Under the pieces are notes generated by a model. The model was not told the origin of the DNA. It ran no database searches and saw only the letters and a program-made list of their open reading frames with translations. Position numbers and translations under genes: made by a program. From a virus, in IMG/VR virus record IMGVR_UViG_3300044844_000513, positions 1-40,760 of that record: 40,760 nt of DNA; one strand, 5' to 3'. The stretch's first letter is position 1; every line of letters starts with the position of its first letter. Below, piece by piece: positions 20,422 to 28,708 of the stretch.

Positions 20422-22805
20422 TAGGCGGCTACTGCTCCGTCGTCGGTAATTCCGCGGGTGTTTTCTTCGATCTTCTTTTGCACGTCGAGCGACTGCTGCG
20501 CGAGGCTTGAGCCGAAGCCCATCCCGCCGAGGCCGGCAGAGGAGAAGGTGCCGGCGACCTCGGCTTGACTCTCCCTAGCTGCGGCAGCAGCGTCGGCCAA
20601 AGCCTTAGGATCGACCTCCTTCTTCCCGGCGGCGATCGTGGCACCGTCGCCCATGATCCGCTCGGTGGCGTCGTCAAAGGCGGTCGAGAGTTTTTCCTGC
20701 TGGTCGCTGGTGAGGCGGCCGGCGGCCGTGAGCGTATGGAATTCATCCGACAGCTCTCGCAGGCTGTCGAGCGTGCCGGCCTTGGCGACCAGGCCGCCGA
20801 GATCCTCGGCCTGTTGGTTCATGGCTCGCTTTTCACGGGAGCCTCGGCCGAGGGCCGTCACCTTGCCTTCGGCATCGACCACGGCCTGCCGTCGCTTGTC
20901 GCGGAGCAGCTCGTTGCCGCGCTCACGCTCGGCAATCGTGTTGCGGGCGTCGGCGTTGCGACGCACGACGCGAGCGCCCGAGGTGAGCGTGTCCATTTTG
21001 TTTTTGGAGTCGGCGTCGGCGACTCGGCCTGCCATGCCAGGCCGCTCTAGCTCACGCTTGCGGGCGCGGGCAGACATATTTGAATCTACCTTGTCGTTTT
21101 CCTTCTTGAGGTCAAAACCTTTTTTGAAAAACGACTGGATGTAGTTCCAAGACTTGAGGATCCCGGCTTCGAGGCTGTCCCACGAGGCGAGGGCCGTGTT
21201 GATCACGTTGTCGAAGGCACCTTGCAGGTAGGCTCCGAACGTGCGGAAGGCGTTGCCGACGCCGGTCCAGAGCCCGTCCCAGATGTTTTGGATGCCGGTG
21301 CCGAGATTGGTGAACGTGTTTTGTAGGGCGGTCGCCCATGGGTCGAGGGCGTTTTGGAAGCCTTCGACGCCTCGGAGCCAGCCGGCGTAGAGGCCCGCCC
21401 AGAGGGCATCCATCGCCCCAGACAGGTCGCCGGCGACGATGGCGTCGTAGATCGCCCCGAACGTGGTCGAGGCGATGGCCGACAGGCCCGACAGCGATCC
21501 CGACATCGCGAGGATCGCCACGCCCAGGGCCGCCACGCCGGCGACGATGAGCACAACCGGCGAGAGCACGACGCCCATGGCTGCGCTGACGAGCGTCAAG
21601 GCCAGCCCGATGCCGGCGATCGCTAGCCCGGCGGCCGTGAAGATGGCGACGCCCTTGGTAAACGAGATTACGAGGGCTTCGTTTTCTTTGACGAAGGCCG
21701 TGACGGCCGTCGCCACTTGGCCGATGAAGTCGACGAGTTTCTGCAGGCCTGGTGCAAGGGCATCGCCGATCGCCAGGGCCGTGCCTTCGATCGCCGAGAG
21801 CGTGATCCGCATCGAGCCGCCGAGGCCAGCGTCCATTTCTTTGGCCGTCTTGGCGGCCGTGCCTTCGGCTGTCCGCAGCACGGCGGCCAGGTCGGCGACG
21901 CCGCCGGCAGACTTGGAGAGCACGTTGGCCGAGGTGATTCCCAACAGCCCGAAGGCTTCGGCCATCCGCTTCGTCCGCTCTGCGACCGGCATATTGGCCG
22001 TTACGTCGTTGATCTCATCGAGGATCGTGATGAGCGGCTTGAGGTTGCCGGCGGCGTCTTGGTTGGAGATCCCAAAGAGCTCTTGCAGCTTCTCGCCGCT
22101 GGCTGCCGAGATCACGCCGAGGCGTCGCAGGGCCGTACCAGCCTCGCTACCTTGGATGCCGACGTTTCCGAGCACGCCGAGGATGGCTGCCGTGTCTTCG
22201 AGCGACAAGCCCAGTTCCTTGGCGACCGGGCCAGCGTATTTCAGCGACTCGCCGAGGCCCTCTACCGTGTTGAACGTCTTGTTAGCCGTGGCCGTGAGCA
22301 CGTCGGCCGCCCTGGTAGCCTCGGTGGCACCGAGGCCAAACTGCCGCAGCGTCGCCGCCATGATGCCTGCCGAGAGGGCAGCGTCGGTGCCGGTGGCCCG
22401 CGAGAGGTCGAGCACCGCCGCAGTCATGTTCTCGATCTCTTTCGGGCTGAAGCCTGCCCGGCCGAGCTCGGTCATGAGGTTGGCGACCTCGACCGCCGTG
22501 AACGATGTCGTAGCGCCGAGGTTACGGGCCACCTCGGTAAGCCGCTGCAGTTCAGATGCGCTCGCCTGCGAGACCGCGGCCGTGGCCCGGATCGCGTCGT
22601 CGAACTGGGCGAAGTTTCGCATCGCCAGGCCGAGCGGCAGGGCGAGGGCCGTGCCGACCGTCGCCATCCGCGTGCCGAGATTAGTGAGCGACGCGCCCAT
22701 CTGCCCGATACGCTTTTGCAGGCCATTTAAGGCCGCGAAAAACTTCTTGGGATCGGCACCGATCTCGATGAAGACCTGCCCGCCTCTGACTGCTGTGGAG
22801 CTCAT
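20421..22805 (-). CDS. Tail tape measure protein (TP901 type)
   Basis: A 794-residue protein that sets tail length and helps DNA entry. Residues 1-330 match the TP901 core: AMRNFAQFDDAIRATAAVSQ, LGATTSFTAVEVANLMTELG, SLEDTAAILGVLGNVGIQG and the LGITSANVL segment. Hydrophobic stretches near 385-445 (FTAAGLAIAGIGLALTLVSA and VLIVAGVAALGVAILAM) may cross the host membrane. A charged helical tail ends the protein. At about 1.5 angstrom per residue it predicts a tail near 120 nm. The ATG overlaps the stop of the frameshifted chaperone (ATGA). Confidence 0.92.
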   Translation of the reverse strand: MSSTAVRGGQVFIEIGADPKKFFAALNGLQKRIGQMGASLTNLGTRMATVGTALALPLGLAMRNFAQFDDAIRATAAVSQASASELQRLTEVARNLGATTSFTAVEVANLMTELGRAGFSPKEIENMTAAVLDLSRATGTDAALSAGIMAATLRQFGLGATEATRAADVLTATANKTFNTVEGLGESLKYAGPVAKELGLSLEDTAAILGVLGNVGIQGSEAGTALRRLGVISAASGEKLQELFGISNQDAAGNLKPLITILDEINDVTANMPVAERTKRMAEAFGLLGITSANVLSKSAGGVADLAAVLRTAEGTAAKTAKEMDAGLGGSMRITLSAIEGTALAIGDALAPGLQKLVDFIGQVATAVTAFVKENEALVISFTKGVAIFTAAGLAIAGIGLALTLVSAAMGVVLSPVVLIVAGVAALGVAILAMSGSLSGLSAIASTTFGAIYDAIVAGDLSGAMDALWAGLYAGWLRGVEGFQNALDPWATALQNTFTNLGTGIQNIWDGLWTGVGNAFRTFGAYLQGAFDNVINTALASWDSLEAGILKSWNYIQSFFKKGFDLKKENDKVDSNMSARARKRELERPGMAGRVADADSKNKMDTLTSGARVVRRNADARNTIAERERGNELLRDKRRQAVVDAEGKVTALGRGSREKRAMNQQAEDLGGLVAKAGTLDSLRELSDEFHTLTAAGRLTSDQQEKLSTAFDDATERIMGDGATIAAGKKEVDPKALADAAAAARESQAEVAGTFSSAGLGGMGFGSSLAQQSLDVQKKIEENTRGITDDGAVAA

Positions 22806-23562
22806 ACGTGTTTCTGCCAGTCAGGGCCGAGGAGTTTTTGGATCTCTTCCGGAGTCGCCTCTCTAGGCTTCACCTTCTTTGCGAAGGGATTTAATTTCTC
22901 CGGCTTCGTCGTGGGGGCGTGTTTGGCCTTGTTTATGTTTGCGTTTTGGGCGAGGAGGTTGGCGGTGTGCCACCAATCCATCTCTAGGCGGCTGTCTCTA
23001 GCGGTGAAGAGTTGTCGGAGGGTCCACTCGCCGGGATGGACGCCGAGGATTCCGGCGGCTTCGTAGATGGCATCCCAGACGCTCCGGTCAGGCTCTCCAC
23101 TGTTGCCGCTGCGAGACCCGCCTCCGCTCGTGCCGTCAGCTCCTGCGCCATTTCGTCCATTTTGGCGATTAGGAGCGCGACCATTCGACGGAGGCGAGGC
23201 GGGAAAAAATCGACGAGTTCCGCCTCAAGCGCTTTCACGCCCGCCTCCAATGCGTCGCCCTTCAGGCCTTCAAGGAAGTCTTCCTTGGTGAGTTTCTTCT
23301 CGTCGCACTGCTTGCGGCAGATCGCATAGAGGATCTCGCCGATCTTGCCGTATTGGCTGCGGAGCACTTCAAGCGTCCGAGAGATGTTGCCGGCGTCGAT
23401 CAGATCGAAGGGCTCGGTCCGCCGCTGCCGCTCGATACGGCCGTCGGCCTGCTCCACGTCGTCGGTCACGTCGATCGTGACCAGGCCCCGCACACGGTCG
23501 GCAGCCGCCACCGTCAGGGCCACCATCCACGGGCGGCCCTGGTCGTCTTTGAATTCTTTCAT
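22802..23562 (-). CDS. Tail assembly chaperone, -1 frameshift product (G-GT-like)
   Basis: A 253-residue fusion made when ribosomes slip -1 at TTTTTTC (23203-23209). It keeps residues 1-120 of the short form, then reads the -1 frame: a Gly/Ser/Asn-rich linker (ASPPSNGRAPNRQNGRNGAG), then a domain DAIYEAAGILGVHPGEWTL, RQLFTARDSRLEMDWWHTA and a basic tail ending LLGPDWQKHV. The -1 frame has no ATG, GTG or TTG before the domain begins, so frameshifting is the only evident way to make it. The stop at 22804-22802 overlaps the tape measure ATG. This matches lambda gpG/gpGT, which recruits tube protein to the tape measure. Confidence 0.88.
22984..23562 (-). CDS. Tail assembly chaperone, short form (G-like)
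   Basis: The in-frame 192-residue product: MKEFKDDQGRPWMVALTVAA, a beta-helix N-domain, SRTLEVLRSQYGKIGEILYA, then KKLTKEDFLEGLKGDALEAG and FFPPRLRRMVALLIAKMDEM. Past the slip site the zero frame runs on for 72 residues and ends in a Ser/Pro/Ala tail. It should coat the tape measure during tail assembly and is the more abundant form in known systems. The ATG overlaps the stop of the third tube-like gene (ATGA). Confidence 0.85.
   Translation of the reverse strand: MKEFKDDQGRPWMVALTVAAADRVRGLVTIDVTDDVEQADGRIERQRRTEPFDLIDAGNISRTLEVLRSQYGKIGEILYAICRKQCDEKKLTKEDFLEGLKGDALEAGVKALEAELVDFFPPRLRRMVALLIAKMDEMAQELTARAEAGLAAATVESLTGASGMPSTKPPESSASIPASGPSDNSSPLETAA
23203..23209 (-). promoter_or_regulatory. 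-1 ribosomal frameshift slippery site
   Basis: On the minus strand the zero frame reads GAT TTT TTC CCG, so T TTT TTC is a canonical X XXY YYZ heptamer in phase. Slipping back one base re-pairs both Phe tRNAs and opens a stop-free frame of 135 codons to 22802. The CCCGCC following may slow the ribosome. Confidence 0.88.
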
Positions 23563-23915
23563 CGCAATCCGCTCCTCGTCATCTTGGCCTCGATCGTAAG
23601 AGTCGCCACACCATCTACGCTGAACGTCTCGGAGACGCCGGTCACGACCGCCACAAACGACCAGCCGCCAGAGCCGCCGGAGACGCTCACCTCCGAGCCG
23701 GTCTCGCAGCTCGTAAACGCTCCGGCCGAATCGGCAGAGTCGTTGAGCTCGATCGAGACCGTGGCGTCGTAGCCGACGGAATAGACCTCGGACAGGCGCG
23801 ACCCGTAGGCGTTGATGTCGATTGTGCGGGCCGACTCTGAGATCGTGACGCTCCTCGCGCTGGCGATATTGCCGCCGACCGAGATGGAGCAGTCCTTTCC
23901 GAGAGTGATCGCCAC
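23559..23915 (-). CDS. Tail-tube-like protein, copy 3
   Basis: A 118-residue beta-rich protein, the third of three tandem genes whose products all begin MAITLGKD. It keeps the core pattern: SARSVTISESARTIDINAYG, SVGYDATVSIELNDS, a GSGGWSFVAVVTGVSETFSV strand pair and a C-terminal TLTIEAKMTRS. Siphophage tubes are stacked hexamers of such small beta-sandwich proteins. The start is GTG at 23915, 3 bases after the preceding stop. Its stop overlaps the chaperone start, the normal tube-then-chaperone order, which makes this copy a strong candidate for the true tube. Confidence 0.72.
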   Translation of the reverse strand: MAITLGKDCSISVGGNIASARSVTISESARTIDINAYGSRLSEVYSVGYDATVSIELNDSADSAGAFTSCETGSEVSVSGGSGGWSFVAVVTGVSETFSVDGVATLTIEAKMTRSGLR

Positions 23916-23918
23916 GGT

Positions 23919-24239
23919 TTAGCCCCTGCGAGCGGATACCGTGAAGGTGACAGCGCCGTCGATCGAGATGTTTTCGGTCACGCCCATGACAAGGAAGTTG
24001 CTCGTCGCCGTGTTGGTTTCAAGGGCCGCAATCAAGCCCGAGGCGTCGTGGCACTCGATCTCCCACATCTGCGTTTTAAAGCCGGCCTTGTTGGCCTTGT
24101 AGCCTGCGACGCCGGCAGCGCCGCCTTCGTTAGAGCGATTCGTCACGTCAATGACTTCGCACTCCTCCGTGAACGTCGCCGAGATGATGTCGGTGCCGAA
24201 AGGAGGCGTGCCGCCGTCTTTGCCGAGCGTAATTGCCAT
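23919..24239 (-). CDS. Tail-tube-like protein, copy 2
   Basis: A 106-residue paralog starting MAITLGKDGGTPPFG. It has SATFTEECEVIDVTNRSNEG, MWEIECHDASGLIAAL, then NFLVMGVTENISIDGAVTFT. The ending V-T-x-SIDG-x-T-F-T-V matches copy 1 (PIDGITTFTV) closely. AGGAGCC precedes the ATG at 24239. It may be a second tube subunit, a terminator ring or a decorated variant. Confidence 0.68.
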   Translation of the reverse strand: MAITLGKDGGTPPFGTDIISATFTEECEVIDVTNRSNEGGAAGVAGYKANKAGFKTQMWEIECHDASGLIAALETNTATSNFLVMGVTENISIDGAVTFTVSARRG

Positions 24240-24263
24240 GTGTTAAGGCTCCTGTGATTAGGA

Positions 24264-24587
24264 CTACGAGTCGGCCCGCGAGCCAGACACGGTGAAAGTG
24301 GTGATGCCGTCGATCGGGTCGCTCTTGGCGATATTCGTGACGATGTACTCAACGTCGCCCGTAGTGCTTCCGCTCAAAGTGAACGTACCGCCGATAGAGA
24401 CGCCGGGGGTGTCGACGCACTCAAGCTCGACGGTCTGCTCGATGAGCGCCTTCTTGTATTTGCGAAAGCCTGCCGAGCCGTCGGCGAACGTGGTCACGTC
24501 GATCTCCGAGGCCGAGTTGCTGACGGTGCAACTGCGAGCGTTTGAAACGCCCGTGATCGTTACGTCTTTTCCGAGTGTGATTGCCAT
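24264..24587 (-). CDS. Tail-tube-like protein, copy 1
   Basis: A 107-residue paralog: SNARSCTVSNSASEIDVTTF, QTVELECVDTPGVSIGG, EYIVTNIAKSDPIDGITTFT. SARSxT-SxSAxxIDxxx in copies 1 and 3 and the shared N-terminus show recent duplication. GGAG precedes the ATG at 24587. It follows the tail-completion genes after a 92-base gap in which I see no gene or clear promoter. Confidence 0.68.
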   Translation of the reverse strand: MAITLGKDVTITGVSNARSCTVSNSASEIDVTTFADGSAGFRKYKKALIEQTVELECVDTPGVSIGGTFTLSGSTTGDVEYIVTNIAKSDPIDGITTFTVSGSRADS

Positions 24588-24679
24588 TTGTGGCTCCGAG
24601 TGGCTTGATGCCGCTGCCGCGGCGATAGGCTCAAATTAGGGGCGACCGCTGGCCGGCGTTAGGGGGTGTGTCTCGCCCG

Positions 24680-25357
24680 TCATGGTCCGTAAATCTTGTT
24701 CTTCCACTGGGCGGCGAGCTTGTCTCGCTTGGCGTCGAGGCCCTTCTTCATGTAGCGGCCCGGCTTCACCTTGCCGCCGGCAGTGGCGAGAACCTTGCCC
24801 TTGCGCCGGGTGTGGGCCGGGTCGATCCAGAGGCCGACGAGCACACCGCCCATAGCCTTATTTTTCTTTTTGCTGCCGCCCGGCAACACCCTCGCCGGAG
24901 GAGGAAACCGATTCAGTAGTTTCGACTTGCCGGGATACTGGCCGACGAGCTTCAGTACCCGGCGAGCCGACCCGCCAAACTCCTGCAGTTTGTTCAGCCA
25001 GGTCGCCTCGTTGGTCGGGCCGATCACGACCGAGTCTTTGCGGTAGTCGATGTCGAATCGGATCAGCGTCCGCAGGAAGCCTGTCTTCGTGGCACCCTTG
25101 CCGCGAGGGTTTTTCCAGCTCGTGACCTTGCCTGGGATCGGCGGGCGAAACTCCATCGCGAGCACGGGCCGGCCGTCCTTGGTTCCGACCTGCGACCAAT
25201 TCGGTTTGGTCTTCACGTTGCGGTGTGAGAACTGCTTGCGGGCCGACCGCTGCACGATCACGCCGGCACCGGGCAGCGCCTCGCGGGTGCCACGCTTGAT
25301 TTTCTTGCGGATGTGGGCCTTATTGATCCTCGACCGGACCTTGATCGTCGGCTGCAT
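24680..25357 (-). CDS. Tail completion protein (HK97 gp10/gpZ-like)
   Basis: A 225-residue basic protein. TIKVRSRINKAHIRKKIKRG, GAGVIVQRSARKQFSHRNVK and TKTGFLRTLIRFDIDY, followed by VVIGPTNEATWLNKLQEFGG, fit the neck or tail-completion proteins that join tail to head. The C-terminus is Lys/Gly-rich. It lies between the tail terminator candidate and the tube genes, the usual place. The ATG at 25357 is 3 bases from the previous stop. Confidence 0.66.
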   Translation of the reverse strand: MQPTIKVRSRINKAHIRKKIKRGTREALPGAGVIVQRSARKQFSHRNVKTKPNWSQVGTKDGRPVLAMEFRPPIPGKVTSWKNPRGKGATKTGFLRTLIRFDIDYRKDSVVIGPTNEATWLNKLQEFGGSARRVLKLVGQYPGKSKLLNRFPPPARVLPGGSKKKNKAMGGVLVGLWIDPAHTRRKGKVLATAGGKVKPGRYMKKGLDAKRDKLAAQWKNKIYGP

Positions 25358-25360
25358 GGA

Positions 25361-25819
25361 TTACTCCGGCAGTTGGTCGGCCGAGAAGACCCGGTAGGTC
25401 GCCGTGATCACCGCCCGCCAGGCGTTGCGTTCGCTCAGGGCGTCGTCGGGATTGAGCTCGATGGCGACCGTGATCGGGCTCGTCACGCCCTCCGGCCAGA
25501 CGACCGCCTCGCCCCACTCGTGCGACCGCACCTGGAGCAGGGCCTCGTCGGCCAGGTCGAGCATCCCGTCTACCTGGGAGTCGCTCTGGACGTGGCGACC
25601 GATGAAGACGGAGACCTCGTAGTCGATCTGGCTGACGTTGCGGCTGATCCGCGAGACCTCGGCCGATCCCGGCGTCACAAAGATCACCGGCTCGCCCATG
25701 GCGTCGAGGTCGATACTGACCCAGTTCTTCCGCTCAACCGTCGTCGAGGCGATCGACCACGTCACATCCTGCAGGCCAGCCGCAAGGGCATCAGCAATTT
25801 GTCGCAGGTAGGAGCTCAT
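25361..25819 (-). CDS. Tail terminator-like protein
   Basis: A 152-residue alpha/beta protein: SSYLRQIADALAAGLQDVTW, RKNWVSIDLDAMGEPVIFVT, ISRNVSQIDYEVSVFIGRHV, then ALLQVRSHEW and ITATYRVFSADQL. This order of helix, strand and long amphipathic segments resembles gpU-like terminators that cap the tail tube. It overlaps the end of the GT2 gene by 29 bases, so the sugar genes and tail genes are one transcription unit. Assigned by position and pattern. Confidence 0.6.
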   Translation of the reverse strand: MSSYLRQIADALAAGLQDVTWSIASTTVERKNWVSIDLDAMGEPVIFVTPGSAEVSRISRNVSQIDYEVSVFIGRHVQSDSQVDGMLDLADEALLQVRSHEWGEAVVWPEGVTSPITVAIELNPDDALSERNAWRAVITATYRVFSADQLPE

Positions 25820-26867
25820 TGGCTGTCCCGAGGATGCGGGCCATCGCCTCGACGTTGGCCGTCAGACGTTGGTCGTCTGGGCATCGTGCCACGGCCTCCC
25901 TAGCCAGCGTGAGGGCTTGTGGCCGCATCCCAAGCTCCCAGGATGCGACCGCTGCGAGGTCGAAGGCTTTTGCTAGAGCCTTGGGATCGTTGCAGTGGCT
26001 CGGAGCGTCTTCGGCCTTGATCGCCATCGAGGCGAAGGCGAGCACCTCCCGCCAGTGCCTTTTCCCGTAGTTGAGCCACGCCAGCCGCTCCCATGCGTCG
26101 GGCTCGCCGGGGGCCTCCTTGGCCGCCTGGTGCATCTCCCGCTCGTCGTGCGTCAGCCGGCAGAGCTGCCGCCGCGCGTAGGATCGCTCGGTGGCCGACC
26201 CGCCCGGCATCTCCAAGTAGCCGCGAAACTCCTCCACGGCGTCGGCGTGCATCCCGGCGTAGTCGAGCTCACGGGCCAGATACCAGCGAGCACGGGCGTC
26301 GTGCGGAGCCTCCCGCACCGCCACCCGCAGCAGCTCTAGGTCGGTAACGTGTTTCTTCCCGGCGTCGCGGTGGTGGTGAATCTCAAGGCCCTCGGCCACG
26401 GCCATCACCCGCTCGCCAGACCAGCAGACGAGGCCCTCGTGAGTCGCTGCCGACCAGCGGAAACCTCGGCGAGCGTGGACCCGGTCGGAGAGGAAGACGA
26501 GGCCCGGCCTGCCGTCGGCCTCCCACGACCAGACGTAGCGGTAGCGGAGGTTGTTGACGTTGTCGACCCAGGCCCGCTCGATCGCCTCCCGCCAGCCGGG
26601 CTGAAGTCGCTCGTCGAGATCGAGGCGGACGCAAACGTCGACATCGGGCGGAAGGTGCGAGAGGGAGAGATTGTGGGCATCGTCCCACCGCCACGGGCAG
26701 ACGTAGCCGGTCGACACGGTCACGCCACGATCGTAGAGCAGGTCGACCGTGAGATCGGTTGAGCCGGTGTCGGTGACGACCCGCACGTCGGCCTCCTTGC
26801 ACGAGTCGGCCCAGGCGACGCAGTGCTTGGCCTCGTTTCGGGCGAGGGCGTAGACGCCGATCCTCAT
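25791..26867 (-). CDS. GT2 glycosyltransferase with TPR-like C-terminus
   Basis: A 358-residue enzyme. MRIGVYALARNEAKHC opens a GT-A nucleotide-sugar domain, VVTDTGSTDLTVDLL (about 31-44) is the conserved GT2 segment, and RLDLDERLQPGW (81-92) gives the metal-binding DxD. From about 185 on, helical repeats with ARWYLARELDYAGMHADAVE and PQALTLAREAVARCPDD look like TPRs that could grip a protein acceptor. The ATG at 26867 overlaps the methyltransferase stop as ATGA. It may glycosylate a virion protein or phage/host glycan, working with the adjacent enzymes. Confidence 0.8.
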   Translation of the reverse strand: MRIGVYALARNEAKHCVAWADSCKEADVRVVTDTGSTDLTVDLLYDRGVTVSTGYVCPWRWDDAHNLSLSHLPPDVDVCVRLDLDERLQPGWREAIERAWVDNVNNLRYRYVWSWEADGRPGLVFLSDRVHARRGFRWSAATHEGLVCWSGERVMAVAEGLEIHHHRDAGKKHVTDLELLRVAVREAPHDARARWYLARELDYAGMHADAVEEFRGYLEMPGGSATERSYARRQLCRLTHDEREMHQAAKEAPGEPDAWERLAWLNYGKRHWREVLAFASMAIKAEDAPSHCNDPKALAKAFDLAAVASWELGMRPQALTLAREAVARCPDDQRLTANVEAMARILGTANELLPATNC

Positions 26868-27412
26868 GTGATCACCGCCGCCTGTCGGAGGCCGTCGTTG
26901 ATCCACTCGACCGACCGCTGCCGGTCGGCCACGAATTGCACGACCGCCGCCTTTACCTGGACGTTGTCGCAGTCGTCGGCCAGGATCGCCGGCACATGGG
27001 CCACGAGGTTGAGATCTTGCAGCGCCCCGGCGTAGGAGTGGTCGCCGTCGACGTGGGCGAAGTCTGCCGGCGGCAGGCTCCGCACGGTGTGGCTATCGAC
27101 CACGATCAGAGAAGCGTCGATCGCCCACCTCTCGACGACTGTCTTCCAGTGGGCGAGGCAGTCGATCGAATCGTCGTCCATTGCCCCATCAAGGCAGAGG
27201 TAGCGGGCGTCGGGGGCCGCCGTGGCGAAGACCGCCAGCGAGTAGCCGCAGCGGGTGCCGATCTCGATCACCCGCTTGGGTCGCAGGTCGGCGACGATCG
27301 TCGCCTTGCGGTAGTAGTGGCCCTCGACCCGCTCGTCGAGTTGAAACCAGTCGTGAGGCCGCCAGACCTCGGAGAGCGTCTTGGCGATCTTGTCACGAAA
27401 CGGGGATTTCAT
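26864..27412 (-). CDS. SAM-dependent methyltransferase (Methyltransf_24-like)
   Basis: A 182-residue class I methyltransferase. RVIEIGTRCGYSLAVF (47-62) is the SAM-binding motif I, YLCLDGAM the acidic motif II region, and FAHVDGDHSYAGALQDL (118-134) the signature of sugar or small-molecule O-methyltransferases of the Methyltransf_24 type. The ATG at 27412 overlaps the preceding gene by 20 bases; longer in-frame reading is a shadow. Between a GH130-like protein and a glycosyltransferase, methyl capping of a glycan is the likely job. Confidence 0.78.
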   Translation of the reverse strand: MKSPFRDKIAKTLSEVWRPHDWFQLDERVEGHYYRKATIVADLRPKRVIEIGTRCGYSLAVFATAAPDARYLCLDGAMDDDSIDCLAHWKTVVERWAIDASLIVVDSHTVRSLPPADFAHVDGDHSYAGALQDLNLVAHVPAILADDCDNVQVKAAVVQFVADRQRSVEWINDGLRQAAVIT

Positions 27413-28472
27413 GGAGCAGGGCCTCGATTCCCTTGGCTGGCACCTCGACGAGCCAGGCCTCGGCGTCACGCACGCCAAACGAGACGACCACGCGGTCGCC
27501 GAGCACGGCCAGCCCTGCGGCAAACTCGATCGCCCGCGTTTCCCGAAACGCGAACGGCTGCGAGATCCGCCGCAGAGCGAGAGCATTGTCGAACCAGGCG
27601 AAGCGATGCTCGTAGGCCCTCTGGCTGCCACTGAAGGCGACCTCGTGAATCACGGCGAGGTAGCCCTCGGCGAACGGCACGACCTGGCCGCCGCCGCGGA
27701 AGTCTTTGGCGATATGGGCTGCCGGCGATCGCTGGTGCATGAGCCACGCCCCGGCGAGCGTCGGGTCGGCGTCGACCGTCACGGTGTGGCCGGCGTGGCT
27801 GACGGCGTAGACCCAGCCACCACGCCCCTCGATCGGCATCCAGTTTTTCTCGTGCTCCTGGCAAGAGAGCGAGGAGAGGACGAAGAGATTCCGGAAGGTA
27901 GCGGAGTCGATGTCGAGGTCGGCCGTGGCGATCCGGCATGAGCCGTCGAACGGGGCAGCGTTTCGGACGGTGGCCGAGACGCCTATCCCAGTTTGGGTAT
28001 GCCGGAGGCGGCAGTCTTCGAGGCCGTCGACCGGGTAGTCGGTCGTCGGGTAGCCGGGGCCGGCGATCGGGCGGCAGTCTCGGATCGAGAGGTCAGGCCG
28101 GTAGCGAACGAGGAGGTTTTCGGTACGGATCACGCCGGCGTCGGAGGGCGGCATCTCGTAGCGGCCGTCGATGATCTTGTAGTTGCTCGACCGCACGATC
28201 GCGAGCAGCTCGTCGCCGTGGGCGAGGATCGTCGGGTTGAAGACCGACCAGCCCTCGTGGGCCGGCTCGATGTCGATCCGGTGGAAGCGGGCCTCGGCGA
28301 TCTCGTCGAGTGCCTGGGCGTACCAGAGGCGGTTGCTGCGGGTCTGCATCTCGACCTCCGGCGGCAGGGGAGTCGAGAGGAGTCGCTCGCAGGCGCGGCG
28401 ACCGCAGTCGAGCTCTCCGGCGTAAAAGGCGTGAACGGCGAGGGCAAAATCGTGCTCGTGCATGGCGAGCAT
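27393..28472 (-). CDS. GH130-like five-bladed propeller protein
   Basis: A 359-residue protein. Residues 1-65 are helical (AVHAFYAGELDCGRRACERL). The rest resembles GH130-type propellers, which cut or phosphorolyse mannosides: GWSVFNPTILAHGDELLAIV, DGLEDCRLRHTQTG, HEKNWMPIEGRGGWVYAV and VVSFGVRDAEAWLVEVP. The NPT, EDCRL and HEKNW blocks fit the family, but I cannot confirm every catalytic acid. No RBS is evident at the ATG 28472 or at M4. A binding-only propeller is the alternative. With the GT and methyltransferase it points to work on host or virion glycans. Confidence 0.68.
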   Translation of the reverse strand: MLAMHEHDFALAVHAFYAGELDCGRRACERLLSTPLPPEVEMQTRSNRLWYAQALDEIAEARFHRIDIEPAHEGWSVFNPTILAHGDELLAIVRSSNYKIIDGRYEMPPSDAGVIRTENLLVRYRPDLSIRDCRPIAGPGYPTTDYPVDGLEDCRLRHTQTGIGVSATVRNAAPFDGSCRIATADLDIDSATFRNLFVLSSLSCQEHEKNWMPIEGRGGWVYAVSHAGHTVTVDADPTLAGAWLMHQRSPAAHIAKDFRGGGQVVPFAEGYLAVIHEVAFSGSQRAYEHRFAWFDNALALRRISQPFAFRETRAIEFAAGLAVLGDRVVVSFGVRDAEAWLVEVPAKGIEALLHEIPVS

Positions 28473-28561
28473 TTTCGCCGGGCCGTCAACTGCCGGAGAG
28501 GGGGTCGGGAGGCTCTACCCTCAATGGAGAGCGCAGTTGGCAGGATGTTCGCTCAATACGG

Positions 28562-28708
28562 TCAGCGCCCGCGTCGGCGGTTCTTTGCCTTCCAGTAGGG
28601 CGAGTGCGGGTTGTACGGCGGCTCCTGCCGGGCCTTCGCGATCACCAGCGGCAGGAACATTAGGACGGTGACAATGACCACGACTAGGTACTGATTGCTT
28701 TCGTTCAT
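28562..28708 (-). CDS. 48-residue single-pass membrane peptide
   Basis: A short gene with GAGAGGG before its ATG at 28708. One membrane helix is obvious (YLVVVIVTVLMFLPLVIA, 7-24), followed by a basic, Pro/Tyr tail with KARQEPPYNPHSPYWKAKNR. Positive charges on the C-side predict an N-out, C-in topology. It stands alone between a 257-base intergenic region and the GH130-like gene. Its function is unknown; a superinfection-exclusion peptide or membrane anchor for the sugar enzymes would fit. Confidence 0.62.
   Translation of the reverse strand: MNESNQYLVVVIVTVLMFLPLVIAKARQEPPYNPHSPYWKAKNRRRGR

Noticed and set aside
21463-22866. A 467-codon open frame on the plus strand opposite the tape measure gene
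   Set aside because: It is a reverse-strand shadow caused by high GC at third positions; the product is Arg/Ser/Ala-rich without a domain, and the opposite frame is a clear TP901 protein.
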